This document shows positions 21,083 to 28,071 of a stretch of DNA of 29,389 bases, piece by piece. The notes under the pieces are model-generated. The model was not told the origin of the DNA. It saw nothing but the letters and a program-made list of their open reading frames with translations, and made no database searches. Source of the DNA: a virus. Position numbers and translations under genes: made by a program. The stretch spans positions 1 to 29,389 of IMG/VR virus record IMGVR_UViG_3300048587_000636; one strand, given 5' to 3'. Positions within the stretch are counted from its first letter, which is position 1; every line of letters begins with the position of its first letter.

Positions 21083-22032
21083 ATGCTAACTGGTGGCAAG
21101 CCACCGCGTAGCCACTCGCCAGTGAAGAGCTCAGGATTTGGCTTTGGTGACGTATAGGAACGCTCCTGCACGGCTTGATAGGCGAACAGGAAGTGAGGGC
21201 CTTGGCCGAACAGCTGTGCTGAGATTTCAGCGGCATGCTGCACGCGAGACTTGAGCGGGTAAAGAAAGAGCACGTCAAAGCCCTTCTTGCCTAACTGGCG
21301 AATTGCGCCGGTCTTTCGCACGTCGCTGTACGCCAGCATCTTCCGCATCGAAGAGGAGTCATTGATTTGGGTCCGTGAAACAGGGGACTGGTGCTCAGCT
21401 TCAAGGAGGTAGAGGCGTGAACGGCCATCCGGGTACCGGATTGCGAAAATGGCATCGGGGATGATGGTTGTCTTCACGCGGTCGGTGCCACCATCTGGGC
21501 GACGGAAGACGACAGTGCATGGCAGACGCAGCGCCTTAGCATCCCCTACCCGCTTGATGATTTCAGTGTGGGGGATGAGTGAGCAGCCAGATTGCACCGC
21601 GCCAATTTCGATGGAAGCCAGCGCATCGCATATCATCATCGAATGCTTGAAGGTACGCGCGGGCATTTCAGCTCGCACCCGGCGAAGGTTGGTCGCCTCG
21701 GGCGTCTTTTCGCCCAGGAGCCGGAAGCCGGTATCGGTGATTTCATAGATGTCGCTATCATTCCACGACCGATAGCGGCGTGTCTCGTCACCCACCTCTT
21801 GCTGCCCCGGCTTGGCGACGTAGCCATGGTCGAGTAGCTTCCGCAGGCTGTAGTTGACGGTGCTACGGCCCCACGGTTTCGACAACTCCTGCAGGAAAGT
21901 GCCGCGCAGGTAGCGGTAGCGGGCCAGGTACGACAGAACCAAGCCGTCCACCGGTCGATACTTCCACGGCTTCTTTGCAGCCTCGGGGTCGCGCCGCATC
22001 CTTTTGCGGCGCGGTTTTTCCTCCTTTTTCAT
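21061..22032 (-). CDS. Replication-relaxation family protein
   Basis: A 323-residue protein matching the replication-relaxation (Replic_Relax) group of plasmid and conjugative-element proteins. A lysine-rich N-terminus precedes a winged-helix part: PVDGLVLSYLARYRYLRGTF, then VNYSLRKLLDHGYV and DIYEITDTGFRLL. RTFKHSMMICDALASIE starts the second domain, in which PDAIFAIRYPDGRSRLYLLE resembles a nuclease-like or regulatory core. Such proteins are linked with plasmid replication or mobilisation, not proven in general. TACAAT lies 6 nt before ATG. It is the last gene of the ATPase module. Confidence 0.8.
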   Translation of the reverse strand: MKKEEKPRRKRMRRDPEAAKKPWKYRPVDGLVLSYLARYRYLRGTFLQELSKPWGRSTVNYSLRKLLDHGYVAKPGQQEVGDETRRYRSWNDSDIYEITDTGFRLLGEKTPEATNLRRVRAEMPARTFKHSMMICDALASIEIGAVQSGCSLIPHTEIIKRVGDAKALRLPCTVVFRRPDGGTDRVKTTIIPDAIFAIRYPDGRSRLYLLEAEHQSPVSRTQINDSSSMRKMLAYSDVRKTGAIRQLGKKGFDVLFLYPLKSRVQHAAEISAQLFGQGPHFLFAYQAVQERSYTSPKPNPELFTGEWLRGGLPPVSIKEPPTA

Positions 22033-22047
22033 AGCTTTATTGTATCA
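22033..22047 (-). promoter_or_regulatory. Leaderless-type extended -10 promoter for the replication-relaxation gene
   Basis: Minus strand: TGA-TACAAT-AAAGCT-ATG, hexamer 22044-22039. It overlaps the end of the upstream gene (stop 22037), so the gene may be transcribed alone as well as in the operon. Confidence 0.5.
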
Positions 22048-22438
22048 TCTTGCAGACGAAGTAGTTGCCGTACGTCGGGTCGAAGGTCCAGCTATCGTGC
22101 TGGAGTGCCTCTTCCCTTAGCACTGCTACCATGCGGCCCAGGTACTCCTCTGTGCCAGCCTTGAGGTACTTGAGAGTGGCTTTCGGCTCGTCGCGAGAAT
22201 TGAAGCTGTGGATGTGGAGGATGCTCTCCTCTTCATCGAGCCAAGGCGCGATGCGGGGATAGTCCGACATCTTCGAGATGAAGGAATACTCGCTCTGCCC
22301 CTTGTACTTTCCCATGAGGGGCTTAGCCCAAGTGCGCTCTGAGACCATCGCCACCTTGAAAGCGTTGATGACTACGATGGACTGCCCGACGCAGTAGATG
22401 AAAAAAGTGTCGCCCGAAGAGTGGGGGTGGATAGACAC
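22037..22438 (-). CDS. Small protein, 133 aa, unknown
   Basis: The start is GTG 22438, supported by AGGAGG 7-9 nt upstream. The sequence MSIHPHSSGDTFFIYCVGQS, then YSFISKMSDYPRIAPW and a glutamate-rich middle, ends in WTFDPTYGNYFVCKMIQ. No family, signal peptide or membrane helix is seen. It sits within the module that ends with the replication-relaxation gene. The Shine-Dalgarno lies in a hairpin stem. Confidence 0.65.
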   Translation of the reverse strand: MSIHPHSSGDTFFIYCVGQSIVVINAFKVAMVSERTWAKPLMGKYKGQSEYSFISKMSDYPRIAPWLDEEESILHIHSFNSRDEPKATLKYLKAGTEEYLGRMVAVLREEALQHDSWTFDPTYGNYFVCKMIQ

Positions 22439-22443
22439 GATGA

Positions 22444-22467
22444 AAACCTCCTGATGGCTGGAGGTTT
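22444..22467 (-). promoter_or_regulatory. Hairpin containing the Shine-Dalgarno of the 133-aa gene
   Basis: AAACCTCC (22444-22451) and GGAGGTTT (22460-22467) form an 8-bp stem. On the minus-strand mRNA the GGAGG ribosome site is in one arm, paired with CCTCC. The stem is also followed by TTTTC, so it may act as a terminator. Confidence 0.55.
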
Positions 22468-22548
22468 CCGATTATTCACACATTCTGCTGCCTGTAACGC
22501 TACAGCATGGTTACGATGGCTGCAGTGGTTGCAATGAGACAGCGAGAG

Positions 22549-22716
22549 TCAAACATCAAGTTTTACTTCATTGTTGTTGCGGCGCTTTTCCCAACCCTTC
22601 TTGGCATTCTCACGCGCGGCCTTAGTGCGCGCCTCACTCTTAACAGAAGCGAGCATACTTGCCGGATTAATCTCACCGTGACAGTGCGGACAACGGAACA
22701 CCCTATCCGATTTCAT
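22549..22716 (-). CDS. Small zinc-ribbon-like protein, 55 aa
   Basis: Starts at ATG 22716 inside the end of the upstream gene (stop 22703) and ends at TGA 22551-22549. It reads MKSDRVFRCPHCHGEINPAS, then a basic tail (KAARENAKKGWEKRRN). The CPHC motif with GEINPASML resembles a common class of small single-knuckle proteins in phages and plasmids. Only one Cys pair is present, so metal binding would need His12 or dimerisation. It may bind nucleic acid. Confidence 0.68.
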   Translation of the reverse strand: MKSDRVFRCPHCHGEINPASMLASVKSEARTKAARENAKKGWEKRRNNNEVKLDV

Positions 22717-22981
22717 AGGCAGAAACAGCTGCTAGTAATTTTTGCAGTTGGTCGATTGTGTCAGAATGCTCATCAAGTTCACCGCTCTCGTACTTCGGCA
22801 AGGTCGATAATTCACTCAAAAGCTCACGCAACCACTCAACCTTGCAGTGCAAGACTTCTGACACCTTCCAGTAGCCTCCATTAGCCGAGCTATTACGTAC
22901 ACCATCAACCTCATCCACCTCCCAATTATCCCAACAGAACTCACTTCCAATGGCCTCAAGAGCAATAGTGATTTTTTCCAT
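22703..22981 (-). CDS. Small acidic protein, 92 aa, unknown
   Basis: Begins MEKITIALEAIGSEFCWDNW and continues VDEVDGVRNSSANGGYW; it ends with a helix (TIDQLQKLLAAVSAYEIG). The protein is strongly acidic and no family is recognised. Its start lies 10-15 nt after a pair of competing hairpins. It overlaps the next gene by 14 nt, suggesting coupling. Confidence 0.62.
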   Translation of the reverse strand: MEKITIALEAIGSEFCWDNWEVDEVDGVRNSSANGGYWKVSEVLHCKVEWLRELLSELSTLPKYESGELDEHSDTIDQLQKLLAAVSAYEIG

Positions 22982-22988
22982 AGTTACT

Positions 22989-23020
22989 GACCCCGAAGGG
23001 TTCGGGGCTTAAGCCCCGGA
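22989..23020 (-). promoter_or_regulatory. Two mutually exclusive hairpins before the 92-aa gene
   Basis: On the minus strand GGGGCTTAAGCCCC and CCCCGAACCCTTCGGGG share the same central CCCC, so only one can fold at a time. They lie between the stop of the 42-aa gene and the 92-aa gene start. The arrangement is that of an attenuator or a translational switch, but no ligand site or T-run is evident. Confidence 0.45.
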
Positions 23021-23021
23021 A

Positions 23022-23150
23022 TTAGATGATAATACATGCGACAACTATCGCCGCGAGAGAGACGCCAACATAAGGCAGCATCTTCCTTATCTGTGCGATA
23101 CGGTAGTATCTGCGCCCTCGCCGACGCATTTCAACTTCAAATTCGTTCAT
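23022..23150 (-). CDS. Small single-span membrane peptide, 42 aa
   Basis: ATG 23150 to TAA 23024-23022. An acidic then very basic N-terminus (MNEFEVEMRRRGRRYYRIAQ) precedes one hydrophobic helix (MLPYVGVSLAAIVVACIII) that ends the protein. The positive charges suggest the N-terminus stays in the cytoplasm. It is the first gene after the palindrome-controlled promoter, with no clear Shine-Dalgarno. The function is unknown. Confidence 0.58.
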   Translation of the reverse strand: MNEFEVEMRRRGRRYYRIAQIRKMLPYVGVSLAAIVVACIII

Positions 23151-23176
23151 ATTTATACGCTACTATTAATGATTAG

Positions 23177-23205
23177 ATTATATGCCAGCGCTGGCATAAA
23201 TGCAA
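23177..23205 (-). promoter_or_regulatory. Sigma70-type promoter with an 18-bp palindromic operator in the spacer
   Basis: Minus strand: TTGCAT (23205-23200), 17 nt, TATAAT (23182-23177). The spacer and half of the -10 hold the perfect palindrome TATGCCAGCGCTGGCATA (23181-23198). A dimeric repressor bound there would block polymerase. It drives the small genes and perhaps the replication-relaxation gene. Confidence 0.78.
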
Positions 23206-23241
23206 GTGATGGCAACACTCAGAAACACATTAGAATAAGAG

Positions 23242-25248
23242 TCAATAAAGCTCTGGACTGTCATCAACTGGCGAAGGAGGTGTGGTTGCTGGCGGCGCGA
23301 CACCGGCAGAGGTAAGGTCACGGCAGTACAGCTCATGCAGCTCGGCGCGGAAAGCTTCCATCTCGCGGCTGCTTGTCGGTCTGAACTCACTGCCGTCAAT
23401 CGGCGCAGCTTGCCAAGGCAGTGTCCCAATTCCATCAAAGCGCGCCAGGAAATTACGGCGTTTGATGCCCCTCACTGCTTCCGTCGAAGTGTCGAGGAAC
23501 CGCGCCACCACCGGCACATCCTCGACGCTTGCCACACCCATAATCTTGATGGCAGTGGTCCCGGCAAGAGCACTCTGCAGCGAGCGGCTGAGCTGGCCCA
23601 TGTACTGGTGCGCGAGCACCAACCCAACGCAGTACTTCCTTGCGGTCGTCAGCAGGTCCTTCACGTTCTCATCGAGATATTCATACGCCTCGTCAATGTA
23701 GAGGAAGGTGGGCTGGCGGTTCGTATCGAGCGCACGCTCCTGCATCGACTGCAACGCCATAGCAATGAATAGGCGACCAAAGAGCTTATGCCCGCGCTGA
23801 CCAAGGAGTGACTTCGCGGTGTTGACGCAGATGATGCGGCCCGGCTTCGCCATTTCCTCGTGCATCTTGAACTTGCTCTTTTCGGCCAAGAACATCTGCG
23901 CGAGGACTTGGTTATTCAGAAGCCCCATGATGCGGCGTGACACTTCCCCCTTGGTCGTCTTGTACTCTGTATTAAAATCGTTGCTAAAGAACACCCGCGC
24001 TGGCTCGTCCAGCTTCTCCACATAGGAAAGGTAGTCCGTCAGGCCACCAGGACGACAGACCTCGGCCATCGTGAGGAAGTTTGCACCAGGCACTGAAAGC
24101 AAGAGCTGCGTGAGGTAGACAAATAGACTGCTTTGCTTTTCGGTCATCTCGTCCATGAAGGAACTGAACACGAAGCTGAACAGGTTTTCGACCGATGCCT
24201 TCGCCTGCATCCTCATCTGTGGTGAGTAGTCAGCAAAGCGCTCCTGTCCGATGTCAAACATATTGAGCGCCACCGGGTACTCGACGTCATTCGGGTCCAC
24301 TACCACCAGCCTGTCTTTCGGCGCGATGGCGGTAATTTCTCGTATTAAGTCTTCCTGCCCGTCAATGACAATGACGGTATTGCCAATCTTGATGTCTTCA
24401 AAAATCATAGATTTCAGCAGGTGAGTCTTACCAGAGCCGGGCATCCCCATGATGTGCGTATGCGAGAACCGCAGCTCCTGCGGTACGCCAAACGGGACCG
24501 ATAGCGAAAAAAGAGCTTCAAGTGGTGTGCCGGATAGGTAAGCATCAACCACATCATCACCCTTGTACTTGGTCGGCAGTACGCCCTTCTGCTTCTCCAC
24601 ATTTTCTTCCAGCGTCCGCTGCAAATCACCAAATGCCTCGTCATCGAAAAAGTGCAGCGTCAGCTCTTCTATGAGCGCCGGGAGGTTTGGTATGAAAGAA
24701 GAAATAGGAACGCGAGACGGACCTGCATTCGGGGTGTACTGCACCACCATGCCGATGGCGGCGGCGATGTGTTCAACCAGCTCGCGGACCCGCTCCGGGG
24801 ACCGCGTGGATATTTTCGCCAACCTATCTAGGTAGCGAGCTCCTTCAATACTATCCGCCACCGCTGGGGGCTTCGGGACAGTGCTCGAAACATCGAGTTG
24901 CTTAATGATGCCCTTGCCGATGTGCACGAGCTCCCGCTCGACATCTGTACCGAGGAGGGTGCCTGGAACCTCATACGCCAGCAGCCGCTCTATTACATCA
25001 TCACCGAGACCACCAACAGTGCCTGCAAGTGTCTTCTCATACGCAAGGCCCAAGTGAGCTGCGGCCACGTTCTCTTTTCGCGATGGGTTATCACGCCAGA
25101 ATACAAATCCCGCATACCCCACGCCTGCCGGAATGGCTGCCATGAGTATATAGGGGGTAAGTGTCAGGGCGTAGCTAAGACCATAAAGAGCAGCGAAGCC
25201 GACAACTAACCAGGTGCAGACAGCAATGAGGCCGTCAAAGTCATTCAT
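23242..25248 (-). CDS. TraD/VirD4-like membrane-anchored ATPase
   Basis: A 668-residue protein. Two N-terminal membrane helices (about 8-28 and 32-50) anchor it to the inner membrane. A helical part follows (about 60-260), then Walker A GMPGSGKT (268-275), DGQED at 297-300, Walker B FLYIDEA (515-521) and LAHQYMGQL (545-552). This is the plan of type IV coupling proteins and of HerA/VirB4-like pumps. The C-terminus is proline-rich. It may pump DNA at the membrane. Its stop is 37 nt before the operator-controlled promoter of the following genes. Confidence 0.88.
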   Translation of the reverse strand: MNDFDGLIAVCTWLVVGFAALYGLSYALTLTPYILMAAIPAGVGYAGFVFWRDNPSRKENVAAAHLGLAYEKTLAGTVGGLGDDVIERLLAYEVPGTLLGTDVERELVHIGKGIIKQLDVSSTVPKPPAVADSIEGARYLDRLAKISTRSPERVRELVEHIAAAIGMVVQYTPNAGPSRVPISSFIPNLPALIEELTLHFFDDEAFGDLQRTLEENVEKQKGVLPTKYKGDDVVDAYLSGTPLEALFSLSVPFGVPQELRFSHTHIMGMPGSGKTHLLKSMIFEDIKIGNTVIVIDGQEDLIREITAIAPKDRLVVVDPNDVEYPVALNMFDIGQERFADYSPQMRMQAKASVENLFSFVFSSFMDEMTEKQSSLFVYLTQLLLSVPGANFLTMAEVCRPGGLTDYLSYVEKLDEPARVFFSNDFNTEYKTTKGEVSRRIMGLLNNQVLAQMFLAEKSKFKMHEEMAKPGRIICVNTAKSLLGQRGHKLFGRLFIAMALQSMQERALDTNRQPTFLYIDEAYEYLDENVKDLLTTARKYCVGLVLAHQYMGQLSRSLQSALAGTTAIKIMGVASVEDVPVVARFLDTSTEAVRGIKRRNFLARFDGIGTLPWQAAPIDGSEFRPTSSREMEAFRAELHELYCRDLTSAGVAPPATTPPSPVDDSPELY

Positions 25249-25613
25249 AGCTCAAAGGACTTGCTGGTGCCTGTCGATGCGTTCTCCATGATGTGTGCCT
25301 TCAACACCTGCAGACGCTGGACCAACTCCCCCTCATAACTCTTCGCCTCAAGCGGTGTTGCCACCACGTAGGTATCCTCCCCACGCTTTGCCAACTTGCC
25401 GATAGTAAGGTCAAAGATGTTCAGGTTGTCGCCGGGCTTCACTTTCACATCAGCGGGCGGGTTCCGCTCCATGATGATGTCTTTTTCAAGCTTCCGCTGT
25501 TGAATGATGGCGCGCTCTTCGTTGCTGAACTCCACCTTCAACTTGACGTGAAAGTACTTCGTCTTAAAGATCAGTCCTTCGGTCTTTTCGCTATGCTCTA
25601 TGGAAACACGCAT
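25245..25613 (-). CDS. Small protein between the two ATPases, about 122 aa, unknown
   Basis: ATG 25613 is preferred because GGAGG lies 5 nt upstream; GTG 25616 is possible. The sequence opens MRVSIEHSEKTEGLIFKTKY and has a lysine/glutamate-rich helix (NEERAIIQQRKLEKDIIMER) and a final helix. No membrane segment or signal. It overlaps the TraD-like gene by 4 nt, so the two are probably translated together, and the protein may be a partner of the ATPases. Confidence 0.7.
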   Translation of the reverse strand: MRVSIEHSEKTEGLIFKTKYFHVKLKVEFSNEERAIIQQRKLEKDIIMERNPPADVKVKPGDNLNIFDLTIGKLAKRGEDTYVVATPLEAKSYEGELVQRLQVLKAHIMENASTGTSKSFEL

Positions 25614-25664
25614 CACGTCCTCCGTACAATGTCACTCCAGTAGACGTTGACGTTAGGAAAGCTG

Positions 25665-26816
25665 TCAAGAAAATTGCTGCAACTGCTTTGCTGCATCGCC
25701 CAAAAAAGAGGCACAGTAGTTTCGCCGTAGGTTGGCATCTATCTGCCGAGCACTGGCTTCGTACTGCTGAAAAGAAAGCGGAGCTGTCGTTACGAGCTGC
25801 GGTTTATGGTGGCCGAACACCCATGCCTGATAGGGCTCCAGCTCATACGGCTGCAGCTCCTGGTCACCGAGCTCAGGGAAGGACCGGCTGTCCTCAAACG
25901 ACAATCTGAAAACATACTGGGTACTATTCGCTTTCACGCTTGCGAGGAGGAGCGGGTGCAGTTGCGCGAGGTACTGGTGGACCGTGGTCAGCTGCACATT
26001 GTACTTGCGGATACCGGACAGCATCTCAGCGATGGTGTACGGGGCGAAGGTGTGCACTTCGTCAATGAAGAGCTGGAAGGGGAGAGCCGTGTCCCGGCGC
26101 AGGCACGCTTGGTGTATCTGGACCAAGAGCAAGGAACCGATGAGCGCAGCTTTCTGCACCCCAATTTCTCCTTGGGATAGTCGGATGAAAAGTACCTTGT
26201 CCTTTACATAGTCATCAATACGAAATCCGCTTTTGCGACCAGCGATGGCTCTGATGCGACTATCAGCCATGAGTGCCTGTACCTTGTTCAAAGTACTGTC
26301 CGACTGCTCCAGCTGCTGCTTTTCATTCAAGCTGTCAAACCACTGCCAGTACCGCTTTACTACAGGGTCCTTAATCGCCTCCAGAACGTGCCTTCGGTAC
26401 TGAGATGATGAAAGTATCAAGTACAAGCCAAAGAGCCCCTCATGGGCCTCCATAAGCGCCACAAGGGCATTGTATAAGACACCATCCATGCGCGGTGTCG
26501 GCGTCCGGTCATATTGCCAGGCAGCTTTGATGCTATCAGCGAAGACTGACGCTGTAAGCGGCGGGTTGTCGGTGTCGAGTGGGTTCCACGGGATGGTGTA
26601 GTGCGCCGGGTCGAACACCATGACGTCCTTCCGTCGTCTGGCGGGGATGTAGTGGAGGAGCTCATCAGTATCGTGGCCGTGAGGGTCGATGTAGCAAACA
26701 GCGTGACCATCATGAACAGCAGCAAGGAGCCACTCCTTGGCAAGTGTCGATTTACCGGTACCGGACTGCCCAATGATGTGGTGGTGCGCCATAACGGCAC
26801 CGCGCCAGTCCCCCAC
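25665..26816 (-). CDS. TraG/VirD4-like ATPase, first of two
   Basis: The 383-residue frame from GTG 26816 has Walker A GQSGTGKST (16-24) almost at its N-terminus, Walker B FQLFIDEVH (247-255), and TVHQYLAQL (278-286), as in TraG/VirD4 coupling ATPases. The all-alpha domain seems to lie between 110 and 200. The frame is open upstream to the TAA at 26892-26894 and the upstream codons look coding (VPLRYRR), but they hold no ATG, GTG or TTG; CTG 26891 is the only other option. No membrane segment is visible. The true N-terminus is uncertain. Confidence 0.85.
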   Translation of the reverse strand: MGDWRGAVMAHHHIIGQSGTGKSTLAKEWLLAAVHDGHAVCYIDPHGHDTDELLHYIPARRRKDVMVFDPAHYTIPWNPLDTDNPPLTASVFADSIKAAWQYDRTPTPRMDGVLYNALVALMEAHEGLFGLYLILSSSQYRRHVLEAIKDPVVKRYWQWFDSLNEKQQLEQSDSTLNKVQALMADSRIRAIAGRKSGFRIDDYVKDKVLFIRLSQGEIGVQKAALIGSLLLVQIHQACLRRDTALPFQLFIDEVHTFAPYTIAEMLSGIRKYNVQLTTVHQYLAQLHPLLLASVKANSTQYVFRLSFEDSRSFPELGDQELQPYELEPYQAWVFGHHKPQLVTTAPLSFQQYEASARQIDANLRRNYCASFLGDAAKQLQQFS

Positions 26817-26894
26817 CAGTGCCGTGTGTCGTGCGGTTGATGATGAAGTGCGGCGGTACCGTAATGGAACAGTCCATAAGTATTTTATCAGTTA

Positions 26895-27148
26895 TCAGTG
26901 TGTTGTGGTCCGCTCACTGGTTCGTCCGACCGCTAGGGCGTGACCCAATCCCTTTAACGACGCACGTAAGGCTGTGCCGCGTGGGGAGTGGGCGCTATAG
27001 CGCAAAGGGATTGGGTCACGCCGTTAGGCGGGCGGGCAGTGATGCGGAATAAGTTGATATGAAACCGCTTTCAGCGGAATGGCTCACGGGGGCATATAGC
27101 TACCCGTGAGCAACTAGCAAACAAGCGACAGCGCGCCAGTTTTGGCCG
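26895..27148. other. Gene-free region dense in inverted repeats, candidate origin or transfer site
   Basis: No credible ORF. It holds a 19-bp perfect inverted repeat GGCGTGACCCAATCCCTTT (26937-26955 and 27004-27022) with a 48-nt loop, the palindrome GCGCTATAGCGC (26992-27003) against its right arm, CCGCT/AGCGG (27065-27077) and GCTCACGGG/CCCGTGAGC (27082-27090 and 27103-27111). It separates control genes from the ATPase module. Such clusters mark replication origins, oriT or recombination sites; which one is not shown. Confidence 0.55.
26937..27022. repeat. 19-bp perfect inverted repeat, 48-nt loop
   Basis: Arms 26937-26955 and 27004-27022 are perfect. The loop holds GTGGGGAGTGGG and the 12-bp palindrome GCGCTATAGCGC next to the right arm. 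As RNA the arms would form a very stable long hairpin. Confidence 0.85.
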
Positions 27149-27526
27149 TTAGGCCGCGCGGTACAGGCCGTCAGTGGCGGTCACCAGACCCTTCTTTTTC
27201 AGGTTCGACAAGGCATTGCTGATGCTCTGCTGTGTCGATTTGTCATGTGCGTTCATCTGGCTGATGACAGCACCACGGCTGAGGCCGGTCGGTGATTTCT
27301 TGATGAGGTCCAGTACCTCCTCCGCCACACCGGTGCGCCGGGTACGGGTGGTGGTAGCGTGCTCACCTACGTCATCACTCTCGACGAGGCGGTAGTGGAA
27401 ACCGAGATTGTTTAGGTCAGCCACAGCCTTCTCGGCTGCAGCCAGTGCTTCTTTCTTGGCTTGGCCCATGAGAGCCTGCTTCTGCGCCTCAAGTTGCATG
27501 ATCTGGTCGATGATGGAAGTGGACAT
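27149..27526 (-). CDS. Coiled-coil/winged-helix regulator, 125 aa
   Basis: The start is ATG 27526, with GGAGGG 5 nt upstream; a longer frame to 27589 is less likely. Residues 1-45 form a helix (IDQIMQLEAQKQALMGQAKK) like the N-terminal oligomerisation part of H-NS/MvaT-type proteins. Residues about 65-125 look like a winged helix: VAEEVLDLIKKSPTGLSRGA, then STQQSISNALSNLKKKGLV. It is probably a DNA-binding control protein, possibly the repressor of the module. It faces the inverted-repeat region. Confidence 0.68.
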   Translation of the reverse strand: MSTSIIDQIMQLEAQKQALMGQAKKEALAAAEKAVADLNNLGFHYRLVESDDVGEHATTTRTRRTGVAEEVLDLIKKSPTGLSRGAVISQMNAHDKSTQQSISNALSNLKKKGLVTATDGLYRAA

Positions 27527-27625
27527 AATGCCCTCCAAAAGTAAACGATGAAACAATGTATAGTGAAAATGTAAATGACACAAGTACAAATGAAAGGGGC
27601 GGGGTTGGAACCCGCCCCACCCCCG

Positions 27626-27823
27626 TTAGGGAGTCTCACGCTTGGCAAGCTGCGTGGCAATCCAGGCGTCGATTTCACCTTCCGAAAACAGTACCTTGAA
27701 ACCGACACGGGCGGGCTCTGGGAACCCCACGTGTGCGTATTCCTCACAGAACCGAAACCGGTTGATGTGGGCTCGACTGAACCCGACCTTCTCGCAGACT
27801 TGTTTCATCGTCAGTAGCTTCAT
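27626..27823 (-). CDS. AlpA-type HTH protein (excisionase/regulator)
   Basis: A 65-residue protein from ATG 27823 with GGGAGA about 7 nt upstream (TTG 27829 is an alternative). LLTMKQVCEKVGFSRAHINR and GFPEPARVGFKVLFSEGEID are the helix-turn-helix and wing of AlpA/MerR-like excisionases. Such proteins bend DNA at attachment sites and direct the integrase toward excision, or activate transcription. Its place near the integrase fits this. Confidence 0.88.
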   Translation of the reverse strand: MKLLTMKQVCEKVGFSRAHINRFRFCEEYAHVGFPEPARVGFKVLFSEGEIDAWIATQLAKRETP

Positions 27824-27883
27824 CGCCAATCTCCCGAAGGAGACTCGCGAGCCTCGGTTTATGCCTCGGCAGCTAAGAAGGTA

Positions 27884-28069
27884 TCAGCGGTCTGCTTTTT
27901 TGCTAAGTTCATTTTTCCGGCCAAGGCCACGCATCGAGCGCGACAAAGCATACACACTGTTAGCGACCCGGTTTGGCACCGATGCCCAACCAGGGTCAAA
28001 GAAAAGTATCCACGACCAAAGAGTAAAGAACCACCCCAAGGGCAGCAGCAAGTAGCCAGCGATTGCCAT
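27884..28069 (-). CDS. Small membrane protein, 61 aa
   Basis: ATG 28069 is preferred over GTG 28075, since GGAG lies 8 nt before it, inside the integrase end. A hydrophobic N-terminus (AIAGYLLLPLGWFFTLWSWI) and a basic C-terminus (SRSMRGLGRKNELSKKADR) suggest one membrane helix. No family is recognised. It overlaps the integrase stop region, so it is probably cotranscribed. Confidence 0.6.
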   Translation of the reverse strand: MAIAGYLLLPLGWFFTLWSWILFFDPGWASVPNRVANSVYALSRSMRGLGRKNELSKKADR

Positions 28070-28071
28070 GT

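Noticed and set aside
23178-23438. 86-aa minus-strand ORF under the end of the second ATPase
   Set aside because: It is a frame shadow of the ATPase and runs through the operator palindrome.
26600-26877. Alternative start MDCSITVPPHF for the first ATPase (ATG 26877)
   Set aside because: It is in a different frame from the Walker A motif; use would require a frameshift that the sequence does not show.
27527-27589. Longer N-terminus (MYLCHLHFHY...) of the 125-aa regulator
   Set aside because: The internal ATG has a perfect Shine-Dalgarno spacing and the extra residues look like untranslated leader.
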